DNA from: Methanobacteriota archaeon | GTDB lineage: Archaea > Thermoplasmatota > Poseidoniia > Poseidoniales > Poseidoniaceae | DNA: 23,438 bases | Direction: 5' to 3' | NCBI GenBank assembly: GCA_002707335.2 | Contig: PAMN02000063.1 | Coordinates: 1 to 23,438, forward strand | Shown: positions 14,801-22,356 of the stretch, piece by piece | Position numbering within the stretch: position 1 is the stretch's first letter | Layout of the letters: each line of letters starts with the position of its first letter | Notes under the pieces: model-generated | The model's database searches: none | Seen by the model: the letters and a program-made list of their open reading frames with translations, nothing else | What the model was told of the DNA's origin: nothing | Made by a program: the position numbers and the translations under genes

Positions 14801-16036
14801 ATGCAGGATATTTTAGCACAATATGGAAGAGTAACAGTGTACATGGAAGGCAATCACCCTTCTCCAATGTACCATGTAGATGGAGGAGTCGAGCCAAACC
14901 CTTACGGTAATCTAGCAGTTTTGCTTGAAGATGATAATCTGGAAGAAGTGATGTATAACGGTGGTTCGCAGTGTGTAAAGGTTGCTCACAGAGATTTTGG
15001 TATGTGTAGGACAAATGTTTGGGTGGATGACCAACAAGGGCTTGAGATTTCAAAGAATATTGCAGCATTTACCTCAGTTCCACTTGGAGACGGTCCTGGC
15101 TTAGTGCCAATCTTTGATGGAAGACTGCCAGACGGAAGCCGTGTTAATGGAACAATACCTCCTGTTTCACCAGACGGTCCAACCTTGACCATTCGTAAAT
15201 TTAGGGAAGACCCGTTAACTATGATTGATTTAATTAAATTTGGAACAGTTAATCTTAGACTAGCTGCAATGATGTGGGTTTGGATTGAAGGTTTAGATAG
15301 CCGTCCTGCTAACTTTGTTATTGCTGGAGGAACCGGTTCTGGTAAAACAACGACACTAAACTGTCTAGGGATGTATATTCCTTGGCATAAGAGATTGTTA
15401 ACAGTCGAAGATACTGCCGAATTGCAAGTTTACCATGACCACTGGCTAAGAATGGAAACAAGAAGAGAGAGACCTGATGGAACTCCTGAAGTCGACATGA
15501 ACGATTGTCTAAAATCTAGTCTTAGAATGAGACCAGACAGAATAATTGTGGGTGAAGTCCGGTCTAGTGAATGTGCAACATTACTTACTGCAATGAACAC
15601 AGGTCACGATGGATCTTTCGGTTCTCTGCACGCAAATACTGCTATGGAGACAATTACAAGAATGATAAATCCACCGATGAACGTCCCTCCAATTATGTTA
15701 ACTGGGCTTGATTTAATTATCATACAGGCCAGACTTTATGTGAATGGTAAAACCGCTAGGAAGATTACAGAAGTTGCTGAAATCGCAGGTATGGAAGGAG
15801 ATAAACCTAGATTGAATGCTATATGGAAATACAATGCAGCAACAGATTCGATTGAAGAAACAGGAATCCCCTCTAAGTTGAGAGAGACTATTTGTTCTGC
15901 TGCAGGTATAACTCCAGCACAATTCGAACAGCATATTAAACAAAGAGAACAAATCTTAGCAGATTTACTTCAAAGAGATATAAGAGATATTGAAACTGTT
16001 ACTAAAGTAATCCAAGGATTCTATGCAACACGTTAA
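14801..16036 (+). CDS. TadA/VirB11-like secretion (pilus assembly) ATPase
   Basis: A 411-residue ATPase with all core motifs: Walker A GGTGSGKTT (176-184), Asp box VEDTAEL (202-208), Walker B RIIVGEVR (247-254), and His box GHDGSFGSLHAN (268-279). An N-terminal domain (about 1-150) carries the DGRLPDGSRVNGTIPP segment typical of the family. It lacks the four-Cys zinc site of GspE. Such hexameric ATPases power polymerisation of type IV/Tad-like filaments from the cytoplasmic face. GGAGGT lies six bases before the ATG. It follows two TadC-like genes, reversing the usual ATPase-first order. The stop overlaps the convergent SAP-repeat gene (TTAA 16033-16036). TadA-like versus archaellum FlaI-like: length and motif order favour TadA/CpaF. 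Confidence 0.9.
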   Translation: MQDILAQYGRVTVYMEGNHPSPMYHVDGGVEPNPYGNLAVLLEDDNLEEVMYNGGSQCVKVAHRDFGMCRTNVWVDDQQGLEISKNIAAFTSVPLGDGPGLVPIFDGRLPDGSRVNGTIPPVSPDGPTLTIRKFREDPLTMIDLIKFGTVNLRLAAMMWVWIEGLDSRPANFVIAGGTGSGKTTTLNCLGMYIPWHKRLLTVEDTAELQVYHDHWLRMETRRERPDGTPEVDMNDCLKSSLRMRPDRIIVGEVRSSECATLLTAMNTGHDGSFGSLHANTAMETITRMINPPMNVPPIMLTGLDLIIIQARLYVNGKTARKITEVAEIAGMEGDKPRLNAIWKYNAATDSIEETGIPSKLRETICSAAGITPAQFEQHIKQREQILADLLQRDIRDIETVTKVIQGFYATR

Positions 16037-17736
16037 TTATTTGATATCTTCAATCTTGACAAGAGATCATCAACACCGTCAATTTTCTTTTTGATTGATG
16101 AAACTCTGTCAGATGCATCAGCAACAGATTCAGCAAGTTCCTCTTCTTCATCCAGAATTTCTTCATCTGGTTTGAATTGTTTTGCTAACCTCTTCAGATC
16201 AGTAATTATTGATTCAACTTCTGTATCTGATACCTTGATTCCAGGGGCTAAACGCGGTATGTCTGCTGGAGAAATATACCCTAATTCAGCACCAATTATT
16301 CCAGCAGCAGCAACCACTCTTGGTCTTAGATCAGAAGTATTTACATTGTATCCCTTCTTTTCCAAGAACCTAATCAAAAGAGCCTGTTGTGATTCCCCGT
16401 AGGTTCCTTCTGACCTTTCGAAAATCGTGATTGCTAATTGTTCGAACCCTTCCATATTTCTTTCAAGTCGGTCTAAGTTTATCCTTTGTTCAGATGTTAG
16501 ATGTATAGCTCCATGTTGTAATAATTTAGCGACTCTTGTTCTTCTAGCAATTTTCGGGTCTGTAGCCGCAATTTCTTCATCCAAAGATACTTGTAAATCA
16601 AACAAAGCGTGTAGTCGACCAGAAACTGCGGGCAATCTCAAGTCTAAAGCAAGTCCTCTTGCTTTATCTTCAAATGCAACTCTTGCCTTTACCATGTCTC
16701 CGGAATGGTTTCCAATTATTTCGGGTAATGAGTCACGAAGAACCTGCCTTGCCTCTTCAAATCTTCTAAGTGCTTCTCTCTCTCTCCAAGAATTAGGGAG
16801 CGAGTTTATTGCTTCTTTTTCTGCATTCGCTATCTCATTCAACTCCACGAGTCTGTTTCTTACGAAATTTTTGACATTACTATCTGATGTATTTATTCCA
16901 TGCCCATTGAGGCTGGAAATAAATGCGTCTACATCCTCATTGTCATGAATTGAACCTACTAGCAAAAATTCTCTACATAGGGCATCAATCTCTGCAACTC
17001 TTCCTTTGATTTCTATAACAGATTCCGTATATGAAACGACAGGAGTGGGTTCAGCATAAATCGGTTCAACATTTGCCTCAACTATGACTGGTTCCTGAAC
17101 CTCAGTTTCAACCTCTGAATATGAATCTACAACTTCTACAATAGGGTCGTCCAATATTGCTATTATTTCTTGAACCTCTTCGGTTGAAGGTGGTTGAACT
17201 ATAATTTCCTGTGTAACTGGAACCTCAGGTTCATCATCAGGAGAAGGTATTGGAATCAGTTTTACTTTTCCTCTCGGTCTTCTCAGACTCTTCTTTATTA
17301 CTCCCCATGAACCACTTTGTGAGGTTAATACTCCGGCTACTCTGAGCAAAAGAGCTTGCTTTGTTCCAGAGCGTGGTAAATCCAATTTAACACATAACTC
17401 ATGTAATTTTTCGCGAGATAAAGCATCAAGTTTTTCCGGAGTAAGTTGTTTTGGATCATGATTCAAGTGAAGATATAATCGTTGTTTTCTTTCTCTTATG
17501 GAGCCGGATTTCTTCACCCCATAGACTGCTAGAATCCTTCCTAATTGATTATTCATGATAGAGTCTAGGCCTTCGGGGCTAAGATCCCATTCACTGAGTA
17601 TCAATTCCGTGATCAATCTAGACCGGATTACTTCTACCGGACCATTTCGGGAAATTCCGTGCTTTTGACACATATCTTTCAACGACTCAAGTCTTGCTTG
17701 ATGAAGTTCTGAAAGAAGTGTCTCTTTGCCGCTCAT
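16033..17736 (-). CDS. SAP-repeat helical protein of unknown function
   Basis: A 567-residue protein. The first 135 residues contain three SAP-like helix-turn-helix units, about 8-42, 52-90 and 98-131. The third (LSREKLHELCVKLDLPRSGTK) fits the SAP pattern best, with a Gly-Thr-Lys turn. A basic patch (SLRRPRGKVKL) follows. Next comes a Pro/Glu/Val-rich linker (about 165-235), then a long mainly helical region, and an acidic EEILDEEEEL stretch before a C-terminal coiled coil. SAP modules commonly bind DNA or RNA, so a nucleic-acid or nucleoid role is plausible. No enzyme motif is seen. It converges with the ATPase gene and is divergent from 17904. Not recognised as a named family. Confidence 0.78.
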   Translation of the reverse strand: MSGKETLLSELHQARLESLKDMCQKHGISRNGPVEVIRSRLITELILSEWDLSPEGLDSIMNNQLGRILAVYGVKKSGSIRERKQRLYLHLNHDPKQLTPEKLDALSREKLHELCVKLDLPRSGTKQALLLRVAGVLTSQSGSWGVIKKSLRRPRGKVKLIPIPSPDDEPEVPVTQEIIVQPPSTEEVQEIIAILDDPIVEVVDSYSEVETEVQEPVIVEANVEPIYAEPTPVVSYTESVIEIKGRVAEIDALCREFLLVGSIHDNEDVDAFISSLNGHGINTSDSNVKNFVRNRLVELNEIANAEKEAINSLPNSWREREALRRFEEARQVLRDSLPEIIGNHSGDMVKARVAFEDKARGLALDLRLPAVSGRLHALFDLQVSLDEEIAATDPKIARRTRVAKLLQHGAIHLTSEQRINLDRLERNMEGFEQLAITIFERSEGTYGESQQALLIRFLEKKGYNVNTSDLRPRVVAAAGIIGAELGYISPADIPRLAPGIKVSDTEVESIITDLKRLAKQFKPDEEILDEEEELAESVADASDRVSSIKKKIDGVDDLLSRLKISNN

Positions 17737-17903
17737 TACCCTACCCCAGTCATAATCGTTCGCTCTACATATTTGAGGTTACACCCTAAGCACACATACT
17801 AGAAGTCGATTATCTTACTATATTTTGTATTTCAGCAAGTGAAAATAGTTAATCGTAAACATATTGAAACCCTTGTTGTGGTAAGGATGATTGAGGCCGA
17901 CAG
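17737..17903. promoter_or_regulatory. Divergent intergenic region with a TATA-like element
   Basis: This 167-base AT-rich gap separates two divergent genes and should hold both promoters. TTACTATATTTTG at 17815-17827 resembles an archaeal TATA box and reads plausibly on either strand. GAGG at 17893-17896, seven bases before ATG 17904, is the ribosome-binding site of the plus-strand gene. No transcription start can be fixed. Confidence 0.3.
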
Positions 17904-18521
17904 ATGGGACGCTATGAACGTGCGGCAAAATCATCTTTGAAAGAGGCAACTGCTCTCTCTCAAGGCATTGTTTCTTCAATTAAACAAGATCTCAGAAGAG
18001 AAGAAGTCAGGTTAGAAGAAGAGATGAAGGATAGGGTCGAGTCAGTACAAAAAATTCTCAATGAGGTGTCTTCAATTCAAGATGCAATTGTGGCAGGTTC
18101 TTCAGAGGTAATGAAAGAACTAGAGAAATCTCGAAAAAAACTCGTCAAAGGAGGAGATAGAGAGTCGATGGTTGCTCAAATACTTGCAGCAGCAGGTAGG
18201 TTGGGAGAACTTAGAACACTTCATCTTGATTCAGTCTCAAGAATACAAGGTGCTTTAGCAAGACCCCCATCCGCTGTTGACATAATTGAAAGATTAGCAA
18301 AAGATTTGCTAAAAATGTCAGGTTCTTGGGAATCTTCCGCTAGGGAAATAGATGAATCGATTTCAGAGGTTGTTGATGCAAACCCTCCTATCGAATTAGT
18401 AAGCCTAAGTCGTGAGATAAATAACAACGGATATGATCTAATCTTAGCTGGTGAAGATAGAGGCGATGAGAATATCGAGAGATGTAGGAGTAAAATAAAA
18501 CAACTAACCGGAGAAGAATAA
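17904..18521 (+). CDS. Helical/coiled-coil cytoplasmic protein of unknown function
   Basis: A 205-residue protein that is nearly all helix by composition. A charged coiled-coil segment (QDLRREEVRLEEEMKDRVES, about 28-47) is followed by more heptad-like stretches through residue 90, a hinge at ARPPSAVD (about 118-125), and a second helical part. There is no signal peptide, membrane segment or catalytic motif. It is preceded by GAGG at a good distance. Its stop abuts that of the convergent HemC-like gene with no spacer (TAA|TTA at 18519-18524). Scaffold, nucleoid or structural roles are possible; nothing in the sequence decides. Confidence 0.7.
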   Translation: MGRYERAAKSSLKEATALSQGIVSSIKQDLRREEVRLEEEMKDRVESVQKILNEVSSIQDAIVAGSSEVMKELEKSRKKLVKGGDRESMVAQILAAAGRLGELRTLHLDSVSRIQGALARPPSAVDIIERLAKDLLKMSGSWESSAREIDESISEVVDANPPIELVSLSREINNNGYDLILAGEDRGDENIERCRSKIKQLTGEE

Positions 18522-19634
18522 TTACTCCAGGTCTTCATTATTCAATTTTGGATTATTGACATTCTCTTCAGATATCCGGTTTTCTTGAATCATCGTTTCG
18601 ATATATTGATTCATAATTTCCTTTATTCTTCCTCGCTTTTCTTGGTCAGGTGATTCCATTAATATTCCAATTATTTGAGTCCAATCTTTCAGAGCAGTGA
18701 CTAACCCTGAATGGCTTTCTTCAACTGAAAACACTCTGTCAACTGATGCGGTCACTGTTCCGTCTTTGTTGAGTAATTCCAATAATAATTCTATTCTGTT
18801 TTTGTTTTCTGAGAAATCTTTTTGATTTAGTGAAATCTCTTTTAGAGCGAAATCGTCTCCTATTTTATTTGCTTCTCGCAACAATGCTCCGAGTTTGCGC
18901 TGCTCAACAAATAAGCCGATTTTATTATGCAGGTTTTCAGGTATATTGTCAAGCACAGTCATCTCCAATCGAAATGATAAAGATGCGCCAACATCGATAA
19001 CTGGAGCAAATTTGCTAGAGGGGAAATCCATTCTTGTTACAAGTACAGTGTATCCCTCCAGAGGTAGTGGAATGAACCTAGATCTCTCCTCATTACCTTT
19101 CTGTAGTCCTAGTGTGTGCCTTCTTACTTTAGAATCAAGCATTGAATAAAGCGACCTAGTTGTAACATAGCCGTCAATTTCACCATTATCTCTTAATTTT
19201 TCTAACCAAAATACCTTCTCAATTTCATCACTAGGAGCATCTCCAAATTCTTCAGCCATCATTATTTTCAAATCACTTCGAAACCTATTGAACTGTCTTC
19301 TTACAAGTTCACAGTCGACGATTATAATTCCTTTTTTTGGGATATATTCAGGTTTATTTTCTCCAACGAGTACTCTGGTTGGTTCTCTTCTTGGTAAAAC
19401 TAAATTTGCAATCAGGTCAGGATCTTTATTCTCAAACCACCATCTGCCAGAAACAGCAACAATATCTCCATGACCTTGTTTTAGTAGGGATATTGCAGTT
19501 TCTATGTGAGGTATTTCCTTCTCTACTAGATTCAAACCTTCTGGAGAGTTTGAAATTAACTTTGTAATTTGTTGATGAACTCCGTCACCTATGTTTGGAA
19601 TAACAAGAATCTCAAATCTTTCTTCTAATTCCAA
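18522..19634 (-). CDS. HemC-like (hydroxymethylbilane synthase fold) protein, probably non-catalytic
   Basis: 370 residues from a TTG, placed three bases after a perfect GAGGTGAT; TTG 19637 would add one residue. HemC landmarks appear in order: an N-terminal strand (FEILVIPNIGDG), PRREPTRVLV (81-90) like the REDPRD block, IPKKGIIIVDCELVRRQ (98-114) like the GTSSLRRQ strand, RSDLKI, LRDNGEIDGYV (TRLRKL...YDA region), IPLPLEGYTVLVTR (the PAxGQGALAIE region), and a C-terminal KDGTVTASVDRVF strand. Differences: HS(L/M)KD is replaced by VSGRWW (61-66), so catalytic Lys and Asp are missing. The dipyrromethane-cofactor cysteine is absent; the only Cys is at 108. Function therefore is unlikely to be porphobilinogen polymerisation. 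A periplasmic-binding-like ligand sensor is possible. Confidence 0.65.
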   Translation of the reverse strand: MELEERFEILVIPNIGDGVHQQITKLISNSPEGLNLVEKEIPHIETAISLLKQGHGDIVAVSGRWWFENKDPDLIANLVLPRREPTRVLVGENKPEYIPKKGIIIVDCELVRRQFNRFRSDLKIMMAEEFGDAPSDEIEKVFWLEKLRDNGEIDGYVTTRSLYSMLDSKVRRHTLGLQKGNEERSRFIPLPLEGYTVLVTRMDFPSSKFAPVIDVGASLSFRLEMTVLDNIPENLHNKIGLFVEQRKLGALLREANKIGDDFALKEISLNQKDFSENKNRIELLLELLNKDGTVTASVDRVFSVEESHSGLVTALKDWTQIIGILMESPDQEKRGRIKEIMNQYIETMIQENRISEENVNNPKLNNEDLE

Positions 19635-19637
19635 CAA

Positions 19638-19645
19638 ATCACCTC
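19638..19645 (-). promoter_or_regulatory. Perfect Shine-Dalgarno GAGGTGAT for the HemC-like gene
   Basis: On the reverse strand this octamer ends three bases before TTG 19634. The distance equals that used by the TTG-started TadC-like gene, which is why I prefer the second of two tandem TTG codons as the start. Confidence 0.6.
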
Positions 19646-19646
19646 G

Positions 19647-19662
19647 GTTGGATTACTCCAAC
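19647..19662. repeat. 6-bp inverted repeat between the HemC-like and prenyl synthase genes
   Basis: GTTGGA (19647-19652) and TCCAAC (19657-19662) are exact complements around TTAC. The repeat lies directly upstream of the HemC-like gene's ribosome-binding site in the 80-base divergent gap. It could be an operator for one or both genes; chance is possible. Confidence 0.3.
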
Positions 19663-19714
19663 AGATTGTGGGCGTCAACCACTCATTAAGAAGTCGACCC
19701 TTGTGGGTGGTGTC

Positions 19715-20689
19715 ATGGAGGCGGATATTGCGATGGATATGCTTGAAGAAATTCGGGTTATAATCAACGCAAACCTCGAATCCCTAATAGAAGAACAGAA
19801 AGCAATATTTGGAGAAGTTGCAGAAGTATCTGGCAATGTCCTATTAGCAGGAGGAAAGAGATTACGACCAATAGTAACTTATCTGGTTTATCAAATGGCA
19901 GGTGGGGACGATATTGATGCAATTTTACCACTAGCTATGGCTTTCGAATTAATTCATACAGCAACACTAGTGCATGACGATATTAATGATAATTCAAGTG
20001 TAAGAAGGGGTAAACCTACCATGCATTCCATGGTTGGGCAATCAAAAGCAATAATCGGTGGAGATTGGCTTTTCGTGCAAGGTTTTGGCTTAGGTGGAAT
20101 TTACAATGAAGATGTAGTCAAAGTAATGGCTAATTGTTGTGCTAAGATTGCAAGTGCTGAGTTTATGCAAATAGACCACGTATTGAATCTAGCAACGTCT
20201 CCAGAAGATTACCTGGAAATAGTCAAAGGAAAGACTGCAGGTCCCTTTGCAGCAGCGGCCAAAGGTGCTGCGATGGTTGCTGATTTAGATTCCACGGAAT
20301 CTGATAAATTATTTGAATTTGGAATGGAACTAGGAATCGCTTTCCAACTAGTTGATGATCTATTAGATGTGGTGGGTGATGAAAGAATTGGAAAACCTAG
20401 GGGAATAGATGTTTACGAAGGTAAGATGACTCTTCCATTAATACATGCTCTTACTATACTACATGGAGATGAGAGGGAAGAATTAGAATCCATAATTACC
20501 AATTTTGATGATTCAAAATTTGAAAGATTAATCCAACTTCTTGAGATTGGAGGTAGCATAAATTATTCAGAAATACTAGTGAATAATCATCTAGAAAGAG
20601 CATCCCAATACCTTGAAGAATTCGATGATTGCGATGCTAAAAGTCTGTTGCAGTTTGTCGCCAGTATGGTGAAAAATAGGAATTCATGA
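19715..20689 (+). CDS. Trans-polyprenyl diphosphate synthase
   Basis: 324 residues from ATG 19715, with GGGTGGTG just upstream; GTG 19703 is less likely. It shows GGKRLRP (46-52, IPP binding), first Asp-rich motif DDIND (88-92) followed by RRGKPTMHS, and second Asp-rich motif DDLLD (214-218). It condenses isopentenyl diphosphate with allylic diphosphates. The fifth residue before the first motif is Ala83 and the fourth Thr84 (HTATLVHDD). Archaeal GGPP synthases commonly have a bulky aromatic at the fifth position; Ala is found in long-chain enzymes such as octaprenyl synthases. The product may thus exceed C20, perhaps a quinone side chain. It is one base away from the reductase gene. The family is certain, chain length inferred. 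Confidence 0.92.
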   Translation: MEADIAMDMLEEIRVIINANLESLIEEQKAIFGEVAEVSGNVLLAGGKRLRPIVTYLVYQMAGGDDIDAILPLAMAFELIHTATLVHDDINDNSSVRRGKPTMHSMVGQSKAIIGGDWLFVQGFGLGGIYNEDVVKVMANCCAKIASAEFMQIDHVLNLATSPEDYLEIVKGKTAGPFAAAAKGAAMVADLDSTESDKLFEFGMELGIAFQLVDDLLDVVGDERIGKPRGIDVYEGKMTLPLIHALTILHGDEREELESIITNFDDSKFERLIQLLEIGGSINYSEILVNNHLERASQYLEEFDDCDAKSLLQFVASMVKNRNS

Positions 20690-20690
20690 G

Positions 20691-21800
20691 GTGTTTAAAA
20701 TTTCACAAAAATTTGATGCTGATGTTATCGTGATTGGTGGTGGTCCTGCAGGTAGTACCGTCGCAAGATATGCAGCAGAAGGTGGTCTTGATGTAATTGT
20801 AATAGACGGTAGGGACCCAATTGGTTCTCCTTTACAGTGTGGAGAATTAGTACCTACAAACGAAGAAATGAAGCGTCTTTGTCCAGATGTCCCAGATGTA
20901 GATGATCTCTATCAGACTCCCGACCATGCCATTTCCCGAACCGTTGATAAGATGCACCTGGTTCCACCCTCTGGAAAACCCTTAGTTTACGATTTTGAAG
21001 GCTATGTTCTGAATAGAGTTGCGCACGATGAATTCCTTGTAGATTTAGCAAAAAAATCTGGAGCTAAATATATAGTTGGAAAAAGGGTAAAAATTGTAAA
21101 AGACAATGATGTAATAATCCGGGGTGGTGGAAAATATTCAGCAAAAATTATTGTTGATGCTGGAGGCCATAATGGCCCTATTAGAAGGGAATACTGGAAT
21201 GAAAAATCACTGAAAATACCTGTTAAATTTGTATTGATGGACGGGGATTTTGGAGATGCTGTAGAATTGCATTTTGGTTCAATGGCTCCAGGTGGATATG
21301 CCTGGATGTTCCCTAAAGGTCAGGGTGCAAATATTGGTTTAGGAATACAAAGAAATTTCTCAAAAAAGAAGAGCCTGAATGAATATACAGAAGAATTTGT
21401 TTCAAAATATAAGGGAGATATTACTTTTACTGGAGCAGGATCGTTACCTATGTCAGGGACTGTGAAAAAATTTGTGAAAGGCAATTATATGATTGTAGGA
21501 GATGCCGCAGGAATGGTTCTACCTTCCAATGGAGCAGGTATTACTATTGCAATGATTGGCGGAAGAATTGCAGGTCAAGTAATATGTGAACACTTCAAGG
21601 ATGGAGTGTCATTAAATGAATATGAAAAACGGTGGAAAAAACAAATGGGCAAGGTAATGAGAAATTCTAAAGTTTCATTTAAACTTGGAAGTATAATGTT
21701 TAGATTACCAGACTTTATGTTGAACATGCTCTTCAATAGATTAACAAAAGGAATAATTTGGAGAGCAGTCACCTGTCGTAGGATGTTGTGGATAGTTTAA
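20691..21800 (+). CDS. Geranylgeranyl-reductase-family FAD-dependent oxidoreductase
   Basis: 369 residues from GTG 20691, one base after the synthase stop; no nearby ATG is in frame. N-terminal Rossmann motif VIGGGPAGSTVA (about 14-25), CGELVP with the conserved Cys50, GYAWMFPKG (about 202-210, the YxWxFP motif lining the prenyl pocket), and VGDAAGMVLPSNGAGI (FAD-binding GD motif) identify the archaeal geranylgeranyl reductase group. These enzymes hydrogenate isoprenoid double bonds of digeranylgeranylglyceryl lipids or of quinone side chains at the membrane. The coupled prenyl synthase suggests both act on one product. Basic C-terminus (CRRMLW) may aid membrane contact. Substrate among lipid and quinone is undecided. 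Confidence 0.92.
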   Translation: MFKISQKFDADVIVIGGGPAGSTVARYAAEGGLDVIVIDGRDPIGSPLQCGELVPTNEEMKRLCPDVPDVDDLYQTPDHAISRTVDKMHLVPPSGKPLVYDFEGYVLNRVAHDEFLVDLAKKSGAKYIVGKRVKIVKDNDVIIRGGGKYSAKIIVDAGGHNGPIRREYWNEKSLKIPVKFVLMDGDFGDAVELHFGSMAPGGYAWMFPKGQGANIGLGIQRNFSKKKSLNEYTEEFVSKYKGDITFTGAGSLPMSGTVKKFVKGNYMIVGDAAGMVLPSNGAGITIAMIGGRIAGQVICEHFKDGVSLNEYEKRWKKQMGKVMRNSKVSFKLGSIMFRLPDFMLNMLFNRLTKGIIWRAVTCRRMLWIV

Positions 21801-21861
21801 TCCCAAAAATAAAAGCCAATTAAGTTACAAAAAAGGCGGTTGATTCAATAGTAACGGAGTT

Positions 21862-22356
21862 ATGGGATTAGATATGCACAGGGACAACGAAGCAGTTAGC
21901 CCTGTCATAGCAACGGTTCTTTTACTTGCAATTACTGTACTTCTATCTAGTATGGTTTTTATTATGATGTCTTCAACATTTGACAGTGTTGAAAAAGATG
22001 ACCCCAAAGCAAGTTTTTCGGTTAGAGGTTTGTCTAACGGGTACCATGTTGTTACAATCACAAGCATCGATCAATCATTAGATCCAGCGAAAATAAAATG
22101 GTCAATAGTCAATCAAAGTAGTACAAGATTAGTAGAATCAAACGGATTTACTGATGATGCAGATGTTTATGGTACTGTTGGAGCAAATATCTCATTCCAT
22201 GACAGGGATGCAGGGTGGTCTGTGACAAAGGGCGATTATTACGTAATCAACTGTCAAAACCTTAACTGCAACACTGGGTTTCATGTTTTCGAATTAGTTG
22301 ATACTGGAAGTAACACTGTCCTAGGAGAACTTAGGCTACCAGTTATTGATAATTAA
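21862..22356 (+). CDS. Archaeal type IV pilin-like protein
   Basis: 164 residues. The N-terminus, MGLDMHRDNEAVSPVIATVL, followed by a hydrophobic helix to about residue 37, is the euryarchaeal pilin N-terminal domain (Pilin_N/DUF1628 type), processed by a prepilin peptidase. The rest is a small beta-rich, Ser/Asp-rich extracellular domain with two cysteines (CQNLNC). ATG 21862 follows GGAG by only two bases; ATG 21874 gives a shorter leader and is also possible. The A/T-rich AAAAATAAAAG around 21805-21815 may be a TATA element. It is unlinked to the TadC/TadA-like cassette 5.8 kb away but could be a substrate. Its stop overlaps moaA. Confidence 0.86.
   Translation: MGLDMHRDNEAVSPVIATVLLLAITVLLSSMVFIMMSSTFDSVEKDDPKASFSVRGLSNGYHVVTITSIDQSLDPAKIKWSIVNQSSTRLVESNGFTDDADVYGTVGANISFHDRDAGWSVTKGDYYVINCQNLNCNTGFHVFELVDTGSNTVLGELRLPVIDN

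Noticed and set aside
14712..15068. 118-codon reverse frame spanning the TadC-TadA junction
   Set aside because: Crosses two well-supported genes and has no conserved motif.
16427..16948. 173-codon plus-strand frame opposite the SAP-repeat gene
   Set aside because: Ser-rich low-information translation; the reverse strand frame is longer, has domain structure and spans the region without interruption.
18522..19634. Calling this gene a functional hydroxymethylbilane synthase (hemC)
   Set aside because: The fold landmarks agree, but the cofactor cysteine and the Lys-Asp active-site pair are missing, so enzymatic identity is not supportable.
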